Source of the DNA: Alphaproteobacteria bacterium TMED109 | GTDB lineage: Bacteria > Pseudomonadota > Alphaproteobacteria > TMED109 | Length of the DNA stretch: 14,605 nt | Reading direction: 5' to 3' | Assembly (NCBI GenBank): GCA_002171375.1 | Contig: NHFK01000002.1 | Coordinates: forward strand, 28,605 to 43,209 | Part shown: positions 1 through 6,743 of the stretch, one piece after another | How the letters are laid out: every line of letters starts with the position of its first letter | Position numbering within the stretch: the first letter of the stretch is position 1 | Notes under the pieces: generated by a model | What the model was told of the DNA's origin: nothing | Database searches by the model: none | What the model saw: the letters and a program-made list of their open reading frames with translations, nothing else | Position numbers and translations under genes: made by a program

Positions 1-131
1 TTTTGAGGAATTATATTGTAAACTTTTCTTAAAGGAACAAATGAATCCTTTCTATAGGTATTTTCTAACTCATTTATAAGGCCTTTAATTTTAATAATTC
101 TTTTAATTTTTTGAGCTGATATAAATTCCAT
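1..131 (-). CDS. Ornithine cyclodeaminase/mu-crystallin family protein, N-terminal fragment (runs off left edge)
   Basis: An uninterrupted minus-strand frame of 43 codons begins at an ATG (129-131) and leaves the window at base 1. It starts MEFISAQKIKRII and continues with GLINELENTYRKDSFVPLRK. The 'FISA..(V/I)..' opening, the 'LI..LE..YR' helix and a following 'VPLR' segment match the usual N-terminus of the ornithine cyclodeaminase/mu-crystallin family, NAD(P)-dependent enzymes acting on ornithine, alanine or related imino acids. The catalytic and Rossmann regions lie outside the window, so the substrate cannot be told. It is divergent from the adenosyltransferase gene with about 90 bases between them, which must hold both promoters. 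The family call rests on a short N-terminal pattern recognised from memory. Confidence 0.55.
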   Translation of the reverse strand, partial: MEFISAQKIKRIIKIKGLINELENTYRKDSFVPLRKVYNIIPQ

Positions 132-191
132 AAAACTTTACCAATAAATAAGATCTCAAAGTATATTTATAATTTATAAAAATTTTGTTAC

Positions 192-197
192 TATAAT
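192..197 (+). promoter_or_regulatory. Possible -10 element (TATAAT) upstream of the adenosyltransferase gene
   Basis: A perfect TATAAT lies 25 bases before the ATG at 223. No good -35 hexamer is seen at the expected distance, and the surroundings are almost pure A/T, so a chance match is quite possible. A GAGAG-type ribosome binding site follows at about 212-216. Confidence 0.3.
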
Positions 198-222
198 ATA
201 TCTTAACATAAAGAGAGAACAG

Positions 223-792
223 ATGGTTAAATTAGATAAAATATACACACGAGGAGGAGATAAGGGTGAAACTTCTCTTGGTAATGGAGAACGGGTTTAT
301 AAAAACTCTATAAGAATTGATGCCTTCGGCACAGTTGATGAAACTAATTCAACCTTAGGTATAGCTATAATAAATCTAAAATCACCACTAAAAGAAATGA
401 TTTTTAGAATACAAAATGATCTTTTTGATCTTGGTGCCGATCTATGTGTGCCAGAAGATGATTCTTTAGATTATGAACCGTTAAGAATTTCTCAAACGCA
501 AGTAGATAGATTAGAGAGAGAAATAGATGAAATGAATAGTAATTTAGAACCTTTACAATCATTTATTTTACCAGGGGGCTCAATAGAATCAGCGTACTTT
601 CATCTAGCTCGAACTAATGCAAGGAAAGCAGAAAGATTAATCATAAGCCTTAGCCAAAAAGAGAAAATAAATCCAATTTGCATTAAGTATATCAATAGAT
701 TATCGGATCATCTATTTGTAATAGCCCGTTTTGTAAATAAACAGAATAAAAAAAATGATATCTTATGGGTGCCTGGAAAAAGTAGGAAATAA
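223..792 (+). CDS. Cob(I)alamin adenosyltransferase, PduO type
   Basis: This 189-residue protein is an ATP:cob(I)alamin adenosyltransferase, which makes adenosylcobalamin from reduced B12 and ATP in the cytoplasm. The N-terminal ATP-binding stretch TRGGDKGETSLGNG (9-22) and the FGTVDETNS segment (35-43) are typical of the PduO/MMAB family. So are the helix-bundle signatures SFILPGGS (113-120), HLARTNARKAER (127-138) and YINRLSDHLFVIAR (156-169). Length matches the family. The ATG is preceded by a GAGAG ribosome binding site. The likely client is a B12-dependent mutase such as methylmalonyl-CoA mutase, not present here. The carboxylase subunit downstream would fit a propionyl-CoA route, but that link is inferred from position only. 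No cobalamin riboswitch was recognised upstream. Confidence 0.92.
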   Translation: MVKLDKIYTRGGDKGETSLGNGERVYKNSIRIDAFGTVDETNSTLGIAIINLKSPLKEMIFRIQNDLFDLGADLCVPEDDSLDYEPLRISQTQVDRLEREIDEMNSNLEPLQSFILPGGSIESAYFHLARTNARKAERLIISLSQKEKINPICIKYINRLSDHLFVIARFVNKQNKKNDILWVPGKSRK

Positions 793-808
793 TAAATTGA
801 TGTAAACC

Positions 809-838
809 TTGAGTATATTATATTTTTAAGAGTATAAT
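809..838 (+). promoter_or_regulatory. Putative sigma-70 promoter for the M20/SDR/carboxyltransferase genes
   Basis: TTGAGT (809-814) and TATAAT (833-838) are separated by 18 bases and lie 38 bases before the ATG at 876. This is a near-consensus pair in the gap after the adenosyltransferase gene. A/T richness makes chance -10 matches common, but the -35 half adds support. Confidence 0.4.
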
Positions 839-875
839 TTATATTCACTAACTTAAATTTATAGAAAGGGTCATA

Positions 876-2033
876 ATGCCTATAATTAATAGAATTTCTG
901 AGTTTCATAAACAAATGATAGAATGGAGACAAGACATTCATAGTCATCCTGAACTTGCTTATCAAGAAAAAAGAACAGCAAAAAAAGTTGCTAAGCTTCT
1001 TAAAGAATTTGGAGTGGATGAAATTCATGAAGGTATAGGAGGGACAGGTGTAGTTGGAGTAATCAGAAATGGTAAAGGGCCCATGGTAGGTTTAAGAGCA
1101 GATATGGACGCTTTACCCATTACGGAAGCTAATAAATGCGATCATGCTTCAACACATGAAGGAGTAATGCATGCATGTGGTCACGACGGACATACTACTA
1201 TGCTGCTTGGCGCTGCTCGTTATCTCTCAGAAACAAGAAACTTTAACGGGCAAGTTATATTAATATTTCAACCAGCGGAAGAAGGCTTTGCAGGAGCAAA
1301 AGCAATGATAGAAGATGGTCTATTTGAAAAATTTCCAGTGGATTCTATCTATGGAATGCATAATATGCCTGGAGTAGCTGAAGGAAATTTAGATGTTGGT
1401 CCTGGACCAAGAATGGCAGCTGCAGATAATTTTGAAATAAAAATTAATGGTAAAGGTGCCCATGGCGCAATGCCAAATGAGTCGGTAGACCCAATAGTTT
1501 GTGGTTCAGCAGTTATTCAAGCACTTCAGTCGCTTGTTTCTAGAAATTCTGACCCGAAAAAAACTTTAGTAGTATCTGTGACACAATTTAATTCTGGTCA
1601 TGCAAATAATGTAATACCTGATTTTGCAAGTCTTGCAGGAACAATAAGATATTTTGATAAAACAACTGGTGACTTTGTAAGAAAGAAATTTCCTAAAATA
1701 GTAAAAGATATATGTGAGGCTTTTGGGGCTAAGGCAGAAATAGACTATAAAATAGGCTATCCTCCAACTATTAATGATACTAACGCAGCTAAATTTGCTT
1801 TAGAGACTGCAAAAGAAATTGCTGGAAATAAGGCATCTGATAGTCAAGAACCAATGATGGGATCAGAAGATTTTTCATATTTTTTACAAGAAAAGCCTGG
1901 TGCATATGCTTGGATAGGCAATGGAAATTCTGCGTCACTTCATAACCCATCCTATGATTTTAATGATGAACTTTTACCTATAGGAGCATCTTTCCTGTCT
2001 AGAATTGCTGAAAAAACTCTGGATAAAAATTAA
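876..2033 (+). CDS. M20 family amidohydrolase (hippurate/N-acyl-amino-acid hydrolase-like)
   Basis: This 385-residue metal-dependent hydrolase belongs to peptidase family M20 (amidohydrolase/IAA-Leu-hydrolase-like group), which cleaves N-acyl or N-aroyl amino acids to the free amino acid and a carboxylate. Visible motifs are the opening HSHPELAYQE (22-31), GLRADMDALPI (72-82), the metal-binding MHACGHDGH (98-106, with Cys101 and His103), FQPAEEGFAGA (131-141, Glu135/136), MHNMPG (161-166) and a C-terminal LHNPSYDFND with the last metal-ligand His near 356. These are the ligands expected for an active enzyme. Length is normal. An AAGGG ribosome binding site (866-870) sits 5 bases from the ATG. 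The SDR gene starts 22 bases downstream. Substrate is not determinable from sequence; no signal peptide is seen, so it is probably cytoplasmic. Confidence 0.9.
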   Translation: MPIINRISEFHKQMIEWRQDIHSHPELAYQEKRTAKKVAKLLKEFGVDEIHEGIGGTGVVGVIRNGKGPMVGLRADMDALPITEANKCDHASTHEGVMHACGHDGHTTMLLGAARYLSETRNFNGQVILIFQPAEEGFAGAKAMIEDGLFEKFPVDSIYGMHNMPGVAEGNLDVGPGPRMAAADNFEIKINGKGAHGAMPNESVDPIVCGSAVIQALQSLVSRNSDPKKTLVVSVTQFNSGHANNVIPDFASLAGTIRYFDKTTGDFVRKKFPKIVKDICEAFGAKAEIDYKIGYPPTINDTNAAKFALETAKEIAGNKASDSQEPMMGSEDFSYFLQEKPGAYAWIGNGNSASLHNPSYDFNDELLPIGASFLSRIAEKTLDKN

Positions 2034-2055
2034 TATACTTGTTAGGAGGTATTAT

Positions 2056-3039
2056 ATGTTAAACTTTTTTTCTATTCCTAATCAGTCTTTTAATGGTCCA
2101 GTATTAATTACTGGTGCTGGAGGGTGTATAGGGGCATGGACAATGGCTATGCTTTTAAAAGAAAATATAGAGGTTATCGCCTGTGATTTAACAAATAATA
2201 AAAAAAGGCCTGAATTACTTATAGAAAATGAAGAATTATCAAAAGTTCCTTGGGTTGAAGGAGATATTTCTGACACTGATTATGTCCTTAATACAGTAAA
2301 AAAATATAATCCAGAATCAATTATACACTTAGCAGCTTTACAAGTACCCTTTTGTGCAGCTGACCCAACTGCTGGTGCAAAAGTTAACGTAGTTGGTACA
2401 GTTAATATCATGGAGGCAGCAAAACAAAATTCAATAAAAAGAATAGCGCATGCAAGTTCTATGGCAGCACATTCATTTTTACCAAATTCAGATTCATTAA
2501 AAACTCTATATGGTGCATATAAAATGTGTGATGAACAAATCTCAGAAGTTTACTGGCAAGATCATAAAGTTCCTAGTGTATGTTTAAGACCAGCAATTGT
2601 GAATGGAGTTGGTAGAGATCAAGGAATGACATCTAAACAAACTGTAGCTATGTTAGCAGCTGCTCTTGGAGAACCTTATGATATTCCATATAAGGGAAAC
2701 GTTTCTCATTTATCTGCAGCTGAAGTTGCATCAGCATTTATTCATAGCGTATCTTATGATGGAGATGGAGCTTTTGTTTTTGATATATTTGGTGAAAGCG
2801 TAAATATTAATGAAACCATAAAGATAATTCAAGAAATTAAACCTAATGCACAAATCACTTCTTCTGGGTCCGAAATGCCATTTCCTAGTATACTCTCAGA
2901 TATTCCACTTAGGGATCATCTGAAAGAAAGAATTTCTGATTATGGATGTGTTGATACTAAAACAATGATTAATGAAACAATTAAAGCTTTTGAAGTATTA
3001 ATACAATCTGGAAAAATAGATAAGAACTATCTTAAATAA
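2056..3039 (+). CDS. NAD-dependent epimerase/dehydratase (extended SDR)
   Basis: The protein is an extended short-chain dehydrogenase/reductase with an N-terminal Rossmann fold. The cofactor loop GAGGCIG is at residues 20-26, an acidic Asp44 follows strand 2 (favouring NAD over NADP), and the catalytic Tyr152-x3-Lys156 (YGAYK) is preceded by Ser135/136. I start it at 2056, giving 327 residues, because a near-perfect ribosome binding site (AGGAGGT, about 2044-2050) sits 5 bases upstream. An in-frame ATG at 2005 would add 17 residues, overlap the M20 gene and lack a comparable site. Relatives act on nucleotide sugars, lactones or hydroxy acids; the substrate here is unknown. Placement between an amidohydrolase and an acyl-CoA carboxylase subunit suggests a catabolic intermediate rather than surface sugar synthesis, but this is inference. 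Confidence 0.88.
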   Translation: MLNFFSIPNQSFNGPVLITGAGGCIGAWTMAMLLKENIEVIACDLTNNKKRPELLIENEELSKVPWVEGDISDTDYVLNTVKKYNPESIIHLAALQVPFCAADPTAGAKVNVVGTVNIMEAAKQNSIKRIAHASSMAAHSFLPNSDSLKTLYGAYKMCDEQISEVYWQDHKVPSVCLRPAIVNGVGRDQGMTSKQTVAMLAAALGEPYDIPYKGNVSHLSAAEVASAFIHSVSYDGDGAFVFDIFGESVNINETIKIIQEIKPNAQITSSGSEMPFPSILSDIPLRDHLKERISDYGCVDTKTMINETIKAFEVLIQSGKIDKNYLK

Positions 3040-3051
3040 AGGAAAATTAAG

Positions 3052-4599
3052 ATGTCTTGGAATAATGAAGTAAATGAAATAAAAAAACGTCTTAGCCTTA
3101 TTCAAGAAATGGGCGGCAAGGATAAAATAAAACGCCAGCATGATGCTGGAAGGTCCACAGTAAGAGAGAGAATAATTGCTCTACTGGATAAAAACAGTTT
3201 TAAGGAGATAGGCAGCTTAACTGGTTCAAGTGAATATGATGAAGATGGAAAACTAAAATCATTATTAGCTGCAAATTCTGTTATAGGTCATGGTAAAATT
3301 AATAATTCTCCTGTTGCTATTTATGGAGATGATTTTACTGTAAGAGGAGGAGCAGCAGATGCTGCTATATGGGAAAAATCAGTTGCAGCAGAACGTTTTG
3401 CTAATGAATATAGAATTCCATTAATTAGACTTATTGAAGGAACTGGTGGCGGAGGCTCTGTAAAATCAATTGAAACTGACGGTTATACCTATGTACCTGC
3501 TAACCCAGGTTGGGATTGGGTTGTAAGTAATATGGCAACAATCCCAGTGGTTGCATTGGGATTAGGTCCCGTAGCAGGATTAGGAGCAGCAAGATTAGTA
3601 AGTAGTCATTATTCAGTTATAATAAAAAAAATTAGCCAAGTATTTGTAGCTGGTCCTCCTGTAGTGAATAGGCTAGGAGAAACTGTAACAAAAGAATCAT
3701 TAGGAGGTAGTAATATCCATGGTAAAAATGGAGTAATTGATGATGTTGCGGATAGTGAAGCTGAAGCTTTAGCTATGGCTAAGAAGTTTTTAAGTTATCT
3801 TCCTTCTTCAACTTATGATCTTGCAAAACAAATAAAAAATGATGACCCAGTAGATAGAAAAGATGAATGGCTAATAGATGCTATTCCAAAAAATAGACGA
3901 TTAAGCTATGAAATCCGTCCTATAATAAAAAGTTTAGTTGATAAAGATACTTTTTTTGAAATAGGAAAAAACTGGGGAACTTCTTCAGTATCAGGTTTAG
4001 CACGATTGGATGGTTGGCCTGTAGTAATTTTAGCTAATGACCCGCAAGTTTATGGAGGAGGATGGACAGCTGATGCTTCTCAAAAAATTATCCGTATTTT
4101 AGAATTAGCTGAAACATTTCATTTACCTGTAGTTCACTTAGTAGATAATCCCGGATTTTTAGTAGGCACCCATGGAGAAAAATCAGGAACTATTAGACAT
4201 GGAGCTAGAGCTTTAGCAGCAATATATCAGCTTAATATTCCTGTTTGTTCTATAATTTTAAGAAAAGCATTTGGTGTTGCTGGAGCAGCGCACATGAATC
4301 ATACTAAACATAAATATAGGTTTGCATGGCCTTCTGGTGACTGGGGATCACTTCCTTTAGAAGGGGGTATTGAAGCGGCTTATAAATCAGATCTTCTAAA
4401 ATCTGAAAATCCTAATAAATTAATTAAAGAAATAGAGAAAAAACTCAATCATGTGAGATCTCCATTTAGAACAGCAGAAAAATTTTCGGTTGAAGACATT
4501 ATTGATCCTAGAGATTCTAGAAAAGAATTATGTTATTGGATAAACCTTGCAGTAAAAATTAGAAAAGCCGGCCCTGTATCTTTTGGAATGAGACCTTAA
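3052..4599 (+). CDS. Biotin-dependent acyl-CoA carboxylase, carboxyltransferase (beta) subunit
   Basis: This 515-residue protein has the two crotonase-like halves of the propionyl-CoA/methylmalonyl-CoA carboxyltransferase family, which moves a carboxyl group between biotin and an acyl-CoA. The N-half carries TVRERI (36-41), GDDFTVRGGAADA (92-104) and a Gly-rich GTGGGGSVKS (130-139). The C-half carries FEIGKNWGTSSVSGLARLDG (302-321), DNPGFLVGTHGE (365-376, oxyanion-hole type loop), GTIRHGAR (379-386) and RKAFGVAGAAHMNHT (404-418). Length is standard. The ribosome binding site (AAAGGA, just after the SDR stop) gives a 12-base gap. No biotin carboxylase or biotin carrier gene is in the window, so the partner alpha subunit must be elsewhere. 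Propionyl-CoA is the default guess; a branched or unusual acyl-CoA is also possible. Confidence 0.88.
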   Translation: MSWNNEVNEIKKRLSLIQEMGGKDKIKRQHDAGRSTVRERIIALLDKNSFKEIGSLTGSSEYDEDGKLKSLLAANSVIGHGKINNSPVAIYGDDFTVRGGAADAAIWEKSVAAERFANEYRIPLIRLIEGTGGGGSVKSIETDGYTYVPANPGWDWVVSNMATIPVVALGLGPVAGLGAARLVSSHYSVIIKKISQVFVAGPPVVNRLGETVTKESLGGSNIHGKNGVIDDVADSEAEALAMAKKFLSYLPSSTYDLAKQIKNDDPVDRKDEWLIDAIPKNRRLSYEIRPIIKSLVDKDTFFEIGKNWGTSSVSGLARLDGWPVVILANDPQVYGGGWTADASQKIIRILELAETFHLPVVHLVDNPGFLVGTHGEKSGTIRHGARALAAIYQLNIPVCSIILRKAFGVAGAAHMNHTKHKYRFAWPSGDWGSLPLEGGIEAAYKSDLLKSENPNKLIKEIEKKLNHVRSPFRTAEKFSVEDIIDPRDSRKELCYWINLAVKIRKAGPVSFGMRP

Positions 4600-4605
4600 A
4601 TAAAT

Positions 4606-4941
4606 CTATTGGTCATTTAGGTGTTCATAACAATTCAAGTAATGGTATCTTTTAGAGTTTATATTTAATTCTTCTAAATTAGATTTCTTTTTTTGTTTAT
4701 AATTATTTTTAATGTCTTGATTAAGTCTTTCTTCTGATGGTAGTTCGTTCCAATATATTTCTAAATTTCTATTTATTTTAAAGTGCATAATTGTATTTCT
4801 TTCAGCCCATTTACATACATCTAAAATTGTAGACCCTTTTAATTCTAATTCGTAATTATCTTCAGCATAAAGGGTATTAAAAAATAATGATCCAAAGATC
4901 AAATATAATAAAAATAAATATAATGTTTTTAAATATTTCAT
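4606..4941 (-). CDS. Small secreted protein of unknown function
   Basis: I do not recognise this 111-residue protein. It begins with a basic N-region (MKYLK) and a hydrophobic stretch to about residue 24, followed by LYA-ED, a good signal peptidase I site after residue 26, so export to the periplasm is likely. The mature part is about 85 residues, highly charged, with a Lys-rich stretch (about 79-86) and two cysteines (Cys43, Cys104) that could form one disulfide. The segment STILDVCKWAERNTIMHFK (37-55) looks like a folded core. No clear ribosome binding site precedes the ATG; the 34-residue membrane peptide ends 16 bases upstream on the same strand, so coupled translation is possible. Its stop lies 6 bases from the end of the convergent carboxyltransferase gene. 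Confidence 0.65.
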   Translation of the reverse strand: MKYLKTLYLFLLYLIFGSLFFNTLYAEDNYELELKGSTILDVCKWAERNTIMHFKINRNLEIYWNELPSEERLNQDIKNNYKQKKKSNLEELNINSKRYHYLNCYEHLNDQ

Positions 4942-4957
4942 ATAAATTCATTTACAC

Positions 4958-5062
4958 TTAAAAAACAAAGACCCAGAGATAGTAAAGTCCTATGTTACCT
5001 GCAACAACTAATGTAGCCGCTAAAATGATTCGTAAAACCCATTTTCCAATTATTTTAAACAC
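4958..5062 (-). CDS. 34-residue single-span membrane peptide with GTG start
   Basis: This very short gene starts with GTG (5060-5062). The support is a strong AGGAG ribosome binding site at 5069-5073, 6 bases from the start, and a clean small-membrane-protein layout. There is a basic amphipathic N-terminus (MFKIIGKWVLR) and then one hydrophobic span of about 23 residues (IILAATLVVAGNIGLYYLW and the following residues) ending at the stop. Orientation would be N-terminus in the cytoplasm by the positive-inside rule. Function is unknown. It lies between two other small minus-strand genes and may share their transcript. Family and conservation cannot be judged at this length. Confidence 0.55.
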   Translation of the reverse strand: MFKIIGKWVLRIILAATLVVAGNIGLYYLWVFVF

Positions 5063-5110
5063 TATATTCTCCTATCAAAAGTTAATTATAATCTAAATTT
5101 ATTTTCTATA

Positions 5111-5590
5111 TTATTGCTTATAAGGAATAGAAGAATGATGAAAAATAATTTTTAATTTACTTTCTTGATTAAACATATAACCAAAAGAATACTCAACTTT
5201 TGTTTTTTTATTTTCATAGTCAATAAATAAATAATTACCCATAGAAATTACAATATCATCATAGGTAATAAAATCAAAATTTTGAAAATTAATATCTTTC
5301 CATGGCTCTAAAGCAAAGCCTTTATCTTCATCAGATACCTTATTTTGTCCAATAAAGTAGGAAATAAATTCATTTCTTTTATTTCTAAATTGTTTATGAC
5401 TTGCTTTTGTAGGTTTGAATAGAACTTTTCCTTGATTAAAATAATAGAGATCGTCTAAGAAGTTTTCCGTTAGTTTTAAATAATCTTTCTTATCTAAATA
5501 AGCTTTTCCAATTTCTATAATACTACTGCCCCACTTTTCTTGAATGTCAGAAATATTTTTACTAATTTCTGTTGAAGTATAATTAATCAT
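5111..5590 (-). CDS. SnoaL/NTF2-like fold protein, function unknown
   Basis: This 159-residue protein has the features of the SnoaL-like/CaMKII-association-domain group of NTF2-fold proteins. An N-terminal helix contains AYLDKKDYLKLTENFLDD (about 29-46). A middle part carries KVLFKPTKAS followed by FISYFIG. The strand-rich C-terminus has GNYLFIDYENKKTKVEYSFG (118-137) and ends with KIIFHHSSIPY, where the HHSS.P ending is typical of bacterial members that I know only as hypothetical proteins. Such folds form small binding or catalytic cones, often dimers; the ligand is not predictable here. There is no signal peptide. An AAGGA ribosome binding site (5596-5600) sits 5 bases before the ATG. The fold call comes from pattern memory and is moderate. 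Confidence 0.6.
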   Translation of the reverse strand: MINYTSTEISKNISDIQEKWGSSIIEIGKAYLDKKDYLKLTENFLDDLYYFNQGKVLFKPTKASHKQFRNKRNEFISYFIGQNKVSDEDKGFALEPWKDINFQNFDFITYDDIVISMGNYLFIDYENKKTKVEYSFGYMFNQESKLKIIFHHSSIPYKQ

Positions 5591-5745
5591 TTTTATCCTT
5601 TATAACTAGAAATTTTATAAGAATTTAAATCGGTATCTTGAGAAAGTCTAATTATTTAAATTTATATTTATTTCTATAACTTTCTTCTAATAAAGGTTCT
5701 AAAGAAATATTTATATATTTTTTTATTAAATACTACTTTTAAAAT

Positions 5746-5970
5746 TTATGGCCTGTAAGAATTTATCATTCCATCTGTTTTTTTATTATCCTGAATAATT
5801 GTAAGCTTATCATCTTCGGAAGCTAAACAATACTTATCAATAAAGTTCTTAAGTTCTTCTTTAGTCCATCCTTTATTATATAAATAAACAACATTATCTA
5901 TCATGTCTGATAATTGCTTTAAATCTTTATGATGAATAGTTAGAAGTGTATCTTTATTTTTTTCAGTCAT
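5746..5970 (-). CDS. Small hypothetical protein, 74 residues
   Basis: I do not recognise this protein. It is soluble, charged and mainly helical by composition. Residues 16-48 (HKDLKQLSDMIDNVV and onward, including GWTKEELKNFIDKYC) look like two or three amphipathic helices, and the last 12 or so residues (KKTDGMINSYRP) look disordered. There is a single cysteine (Cys48) and no signal or membrane segment. The start is well supported by an AGGAG ribosome binding site at 5976-5980, 5 bases from the ATG. It is separated by about 155 bases from the SnoaL-like gene downstream, so it may be transcribed on its own. Confidence 0.6.
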   Translation of the reverse strand: MTEKNKDTLLTIHHKDLKQLSDMIDNVVYLYNKGWTKEELKNFIDKYCLASEDDKLTIIQDNKKTDGMINSYRP

Positions 5971-6208
5971 ATTTACTCCTTTTATATGTTTTGATTTGAA
6001 GTAATTTTATCAAAAATCTATGAAATTAAGGTTCAGAATATATGAAGATTTTATGCAGTTATATAGAAATTAAAGGATATATTTTAACTAAAGATATTAT
6101 CTGTAAATAATAAAATATCTAGGATACTAATATTTAAATTACCATCCTACTTAAGTATTTGTAAATATAGATTTAATTATGTTAGAGTTTTGTATGGGAG
6201 GAATTAAA
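5971..6208. other. Divergent intergenic region with two weak inverted repeats
   Basis: This A/T-rich gap separates a leftward hypothetical gene from a rightward 49-residue peptide gene, so it should hold two promoters. I see no convincing -35/-10 pair. Two consecutive inverted repeats are visible: AGATATT/AATATCT (6092-6098 with 6114-6120, 15-base loop) and, directly following, AGGAT/ATCCT (6121-6125 with 6144-6148). Neither is followed by a T-run of the terminator type. No coding frame with a credible start was found. Confidence 0.35.
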
Positions 6209-6358
6209 ATGGACACTACAGATAAAAAAAATAAGAAAGTACAACCTGAGTTACTAAAAGTATTAGATCAACCTATGATTAGTCAATTAAATGGAGGTAG
6301 AGATTCTAAAAAAGATCACAAAGCATATTTATTGAAGAAAAAAAAAGAAAAAAAATAA
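6209..6358 (+). CDS. 49-residue Lys-rich peptide with a double-glycine-like motif
   Basis: The gene is short but has an excellent GGGAGG ribosome binding site (6196-6201), 7 bases before the ATG. Residues 1-30 end in PMISQLNGG; counting back from Gly30, hydrophobic residues fall at -4 (Leu), -7 (Ile) and -12 (Leu), as in double-glycine leaders of secreted peptides, although the usual Glu at -8 is Met. The 19 residues after the Gly-Gly start RDSKKDHK and end in a run of lysines (KKKKEKK), so a released peptide would be strongly basic. No C39-peptidase transporter is in the window. A plain small basic protein, for example a nucleic-acid binder, is an equal alternative. Expression is likely; function is a guess. 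Confidence 0.5.
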   Translation: MDTTDKKNKKVQPELLKVLDQPMISQLNGGRDSKKDHKAYLLKKKKEKK

Positions 6359-6482
6359 ATGTGTGAAAAAAGATATTCTTTATATTGGTATAAATATTAT
6401 TTTATATAAATACATGCCAAATATTTCATGATTACATCTACTTATAATAAGTATACGTACCCTTTAATTTAGGGAGAATAAA

Positions 6483-6722
6483 ATGTTAAAAGAAACTTAT
6501 GCACTTTTAATGAGTCCAAATAAAAACCCACTAAAACATTTGCCTAAAATAGTACGCTTTCAATTTATGACTACACTTGCTTTTATGTGGTCTTTTATCT
6601 TTACTATGTGGATAGGTACTATGGCATTTTTTGGACCATCAGCAATAGCTCACTTATTAATTCTAATAGGTGTCTTTTTTACTGCAGATGTTTTTCGCAA
6701 GGCTAAAAAAGATAAAAATTAA
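6483..6722 (+). CDS. Small membrane protein, 79 residues, two transmembrane segments
   Basis: I do not recognise the family. The N-terminus (1-26) is soluble and basic (NKNPLKHLPKIVRFQ) and precedes two hydrophobic spans, about 28-50 (TTLAFMWSFIFTMWIGTMAF) and 54-71 (AIAHLLILIGVFF and on). A basic tail RKAKKDKN follows, so both ends are predicted cytoplasmic by the positive-inside rule. A GGGAG ribosome binding site (6472-6476) sits 6 bases before the ATG. The next small membrane protein begins 21 bases after its stop, so the two may be co-transcribed. Confidence 0.7.
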   Translation: MLKETYALLMSPNKNPLKHLPKIVRFQFMTTLAFMWSFIFTMWIGTMAFFGPSAIAHLLILIGVFFTADVFRKAKKDKN

Positions 6723-6743
6723 ATACAAAATAATTTATAAACT

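Noticed and set aside
708..1028. Minus-strand 106-codon frame across the adenosyltransferase end and the M20 start
   Set aside because: It is a shadow of two clear plus-strand genes, with low-complexity Phe-rich translation and no recognisable motif.
2005..2055. Upstream ATG extension of the SDR gene
   Set aside because: The strong AGGAGGT site points to ATG 2056, and the 17 extra residues overlap the M20 gene and do not belong to the Rossmann fold.
5652..5729. Minus-strand 25-codon frame reading like a protein C-terminus (ISLEPLLEESYRNKYKFK)
   Set aside because: It has no ATG, GTG or TTG and is closed by a TAG upstream at 5730-5732. It could be a remnant of a gene, but nothing else supports that.
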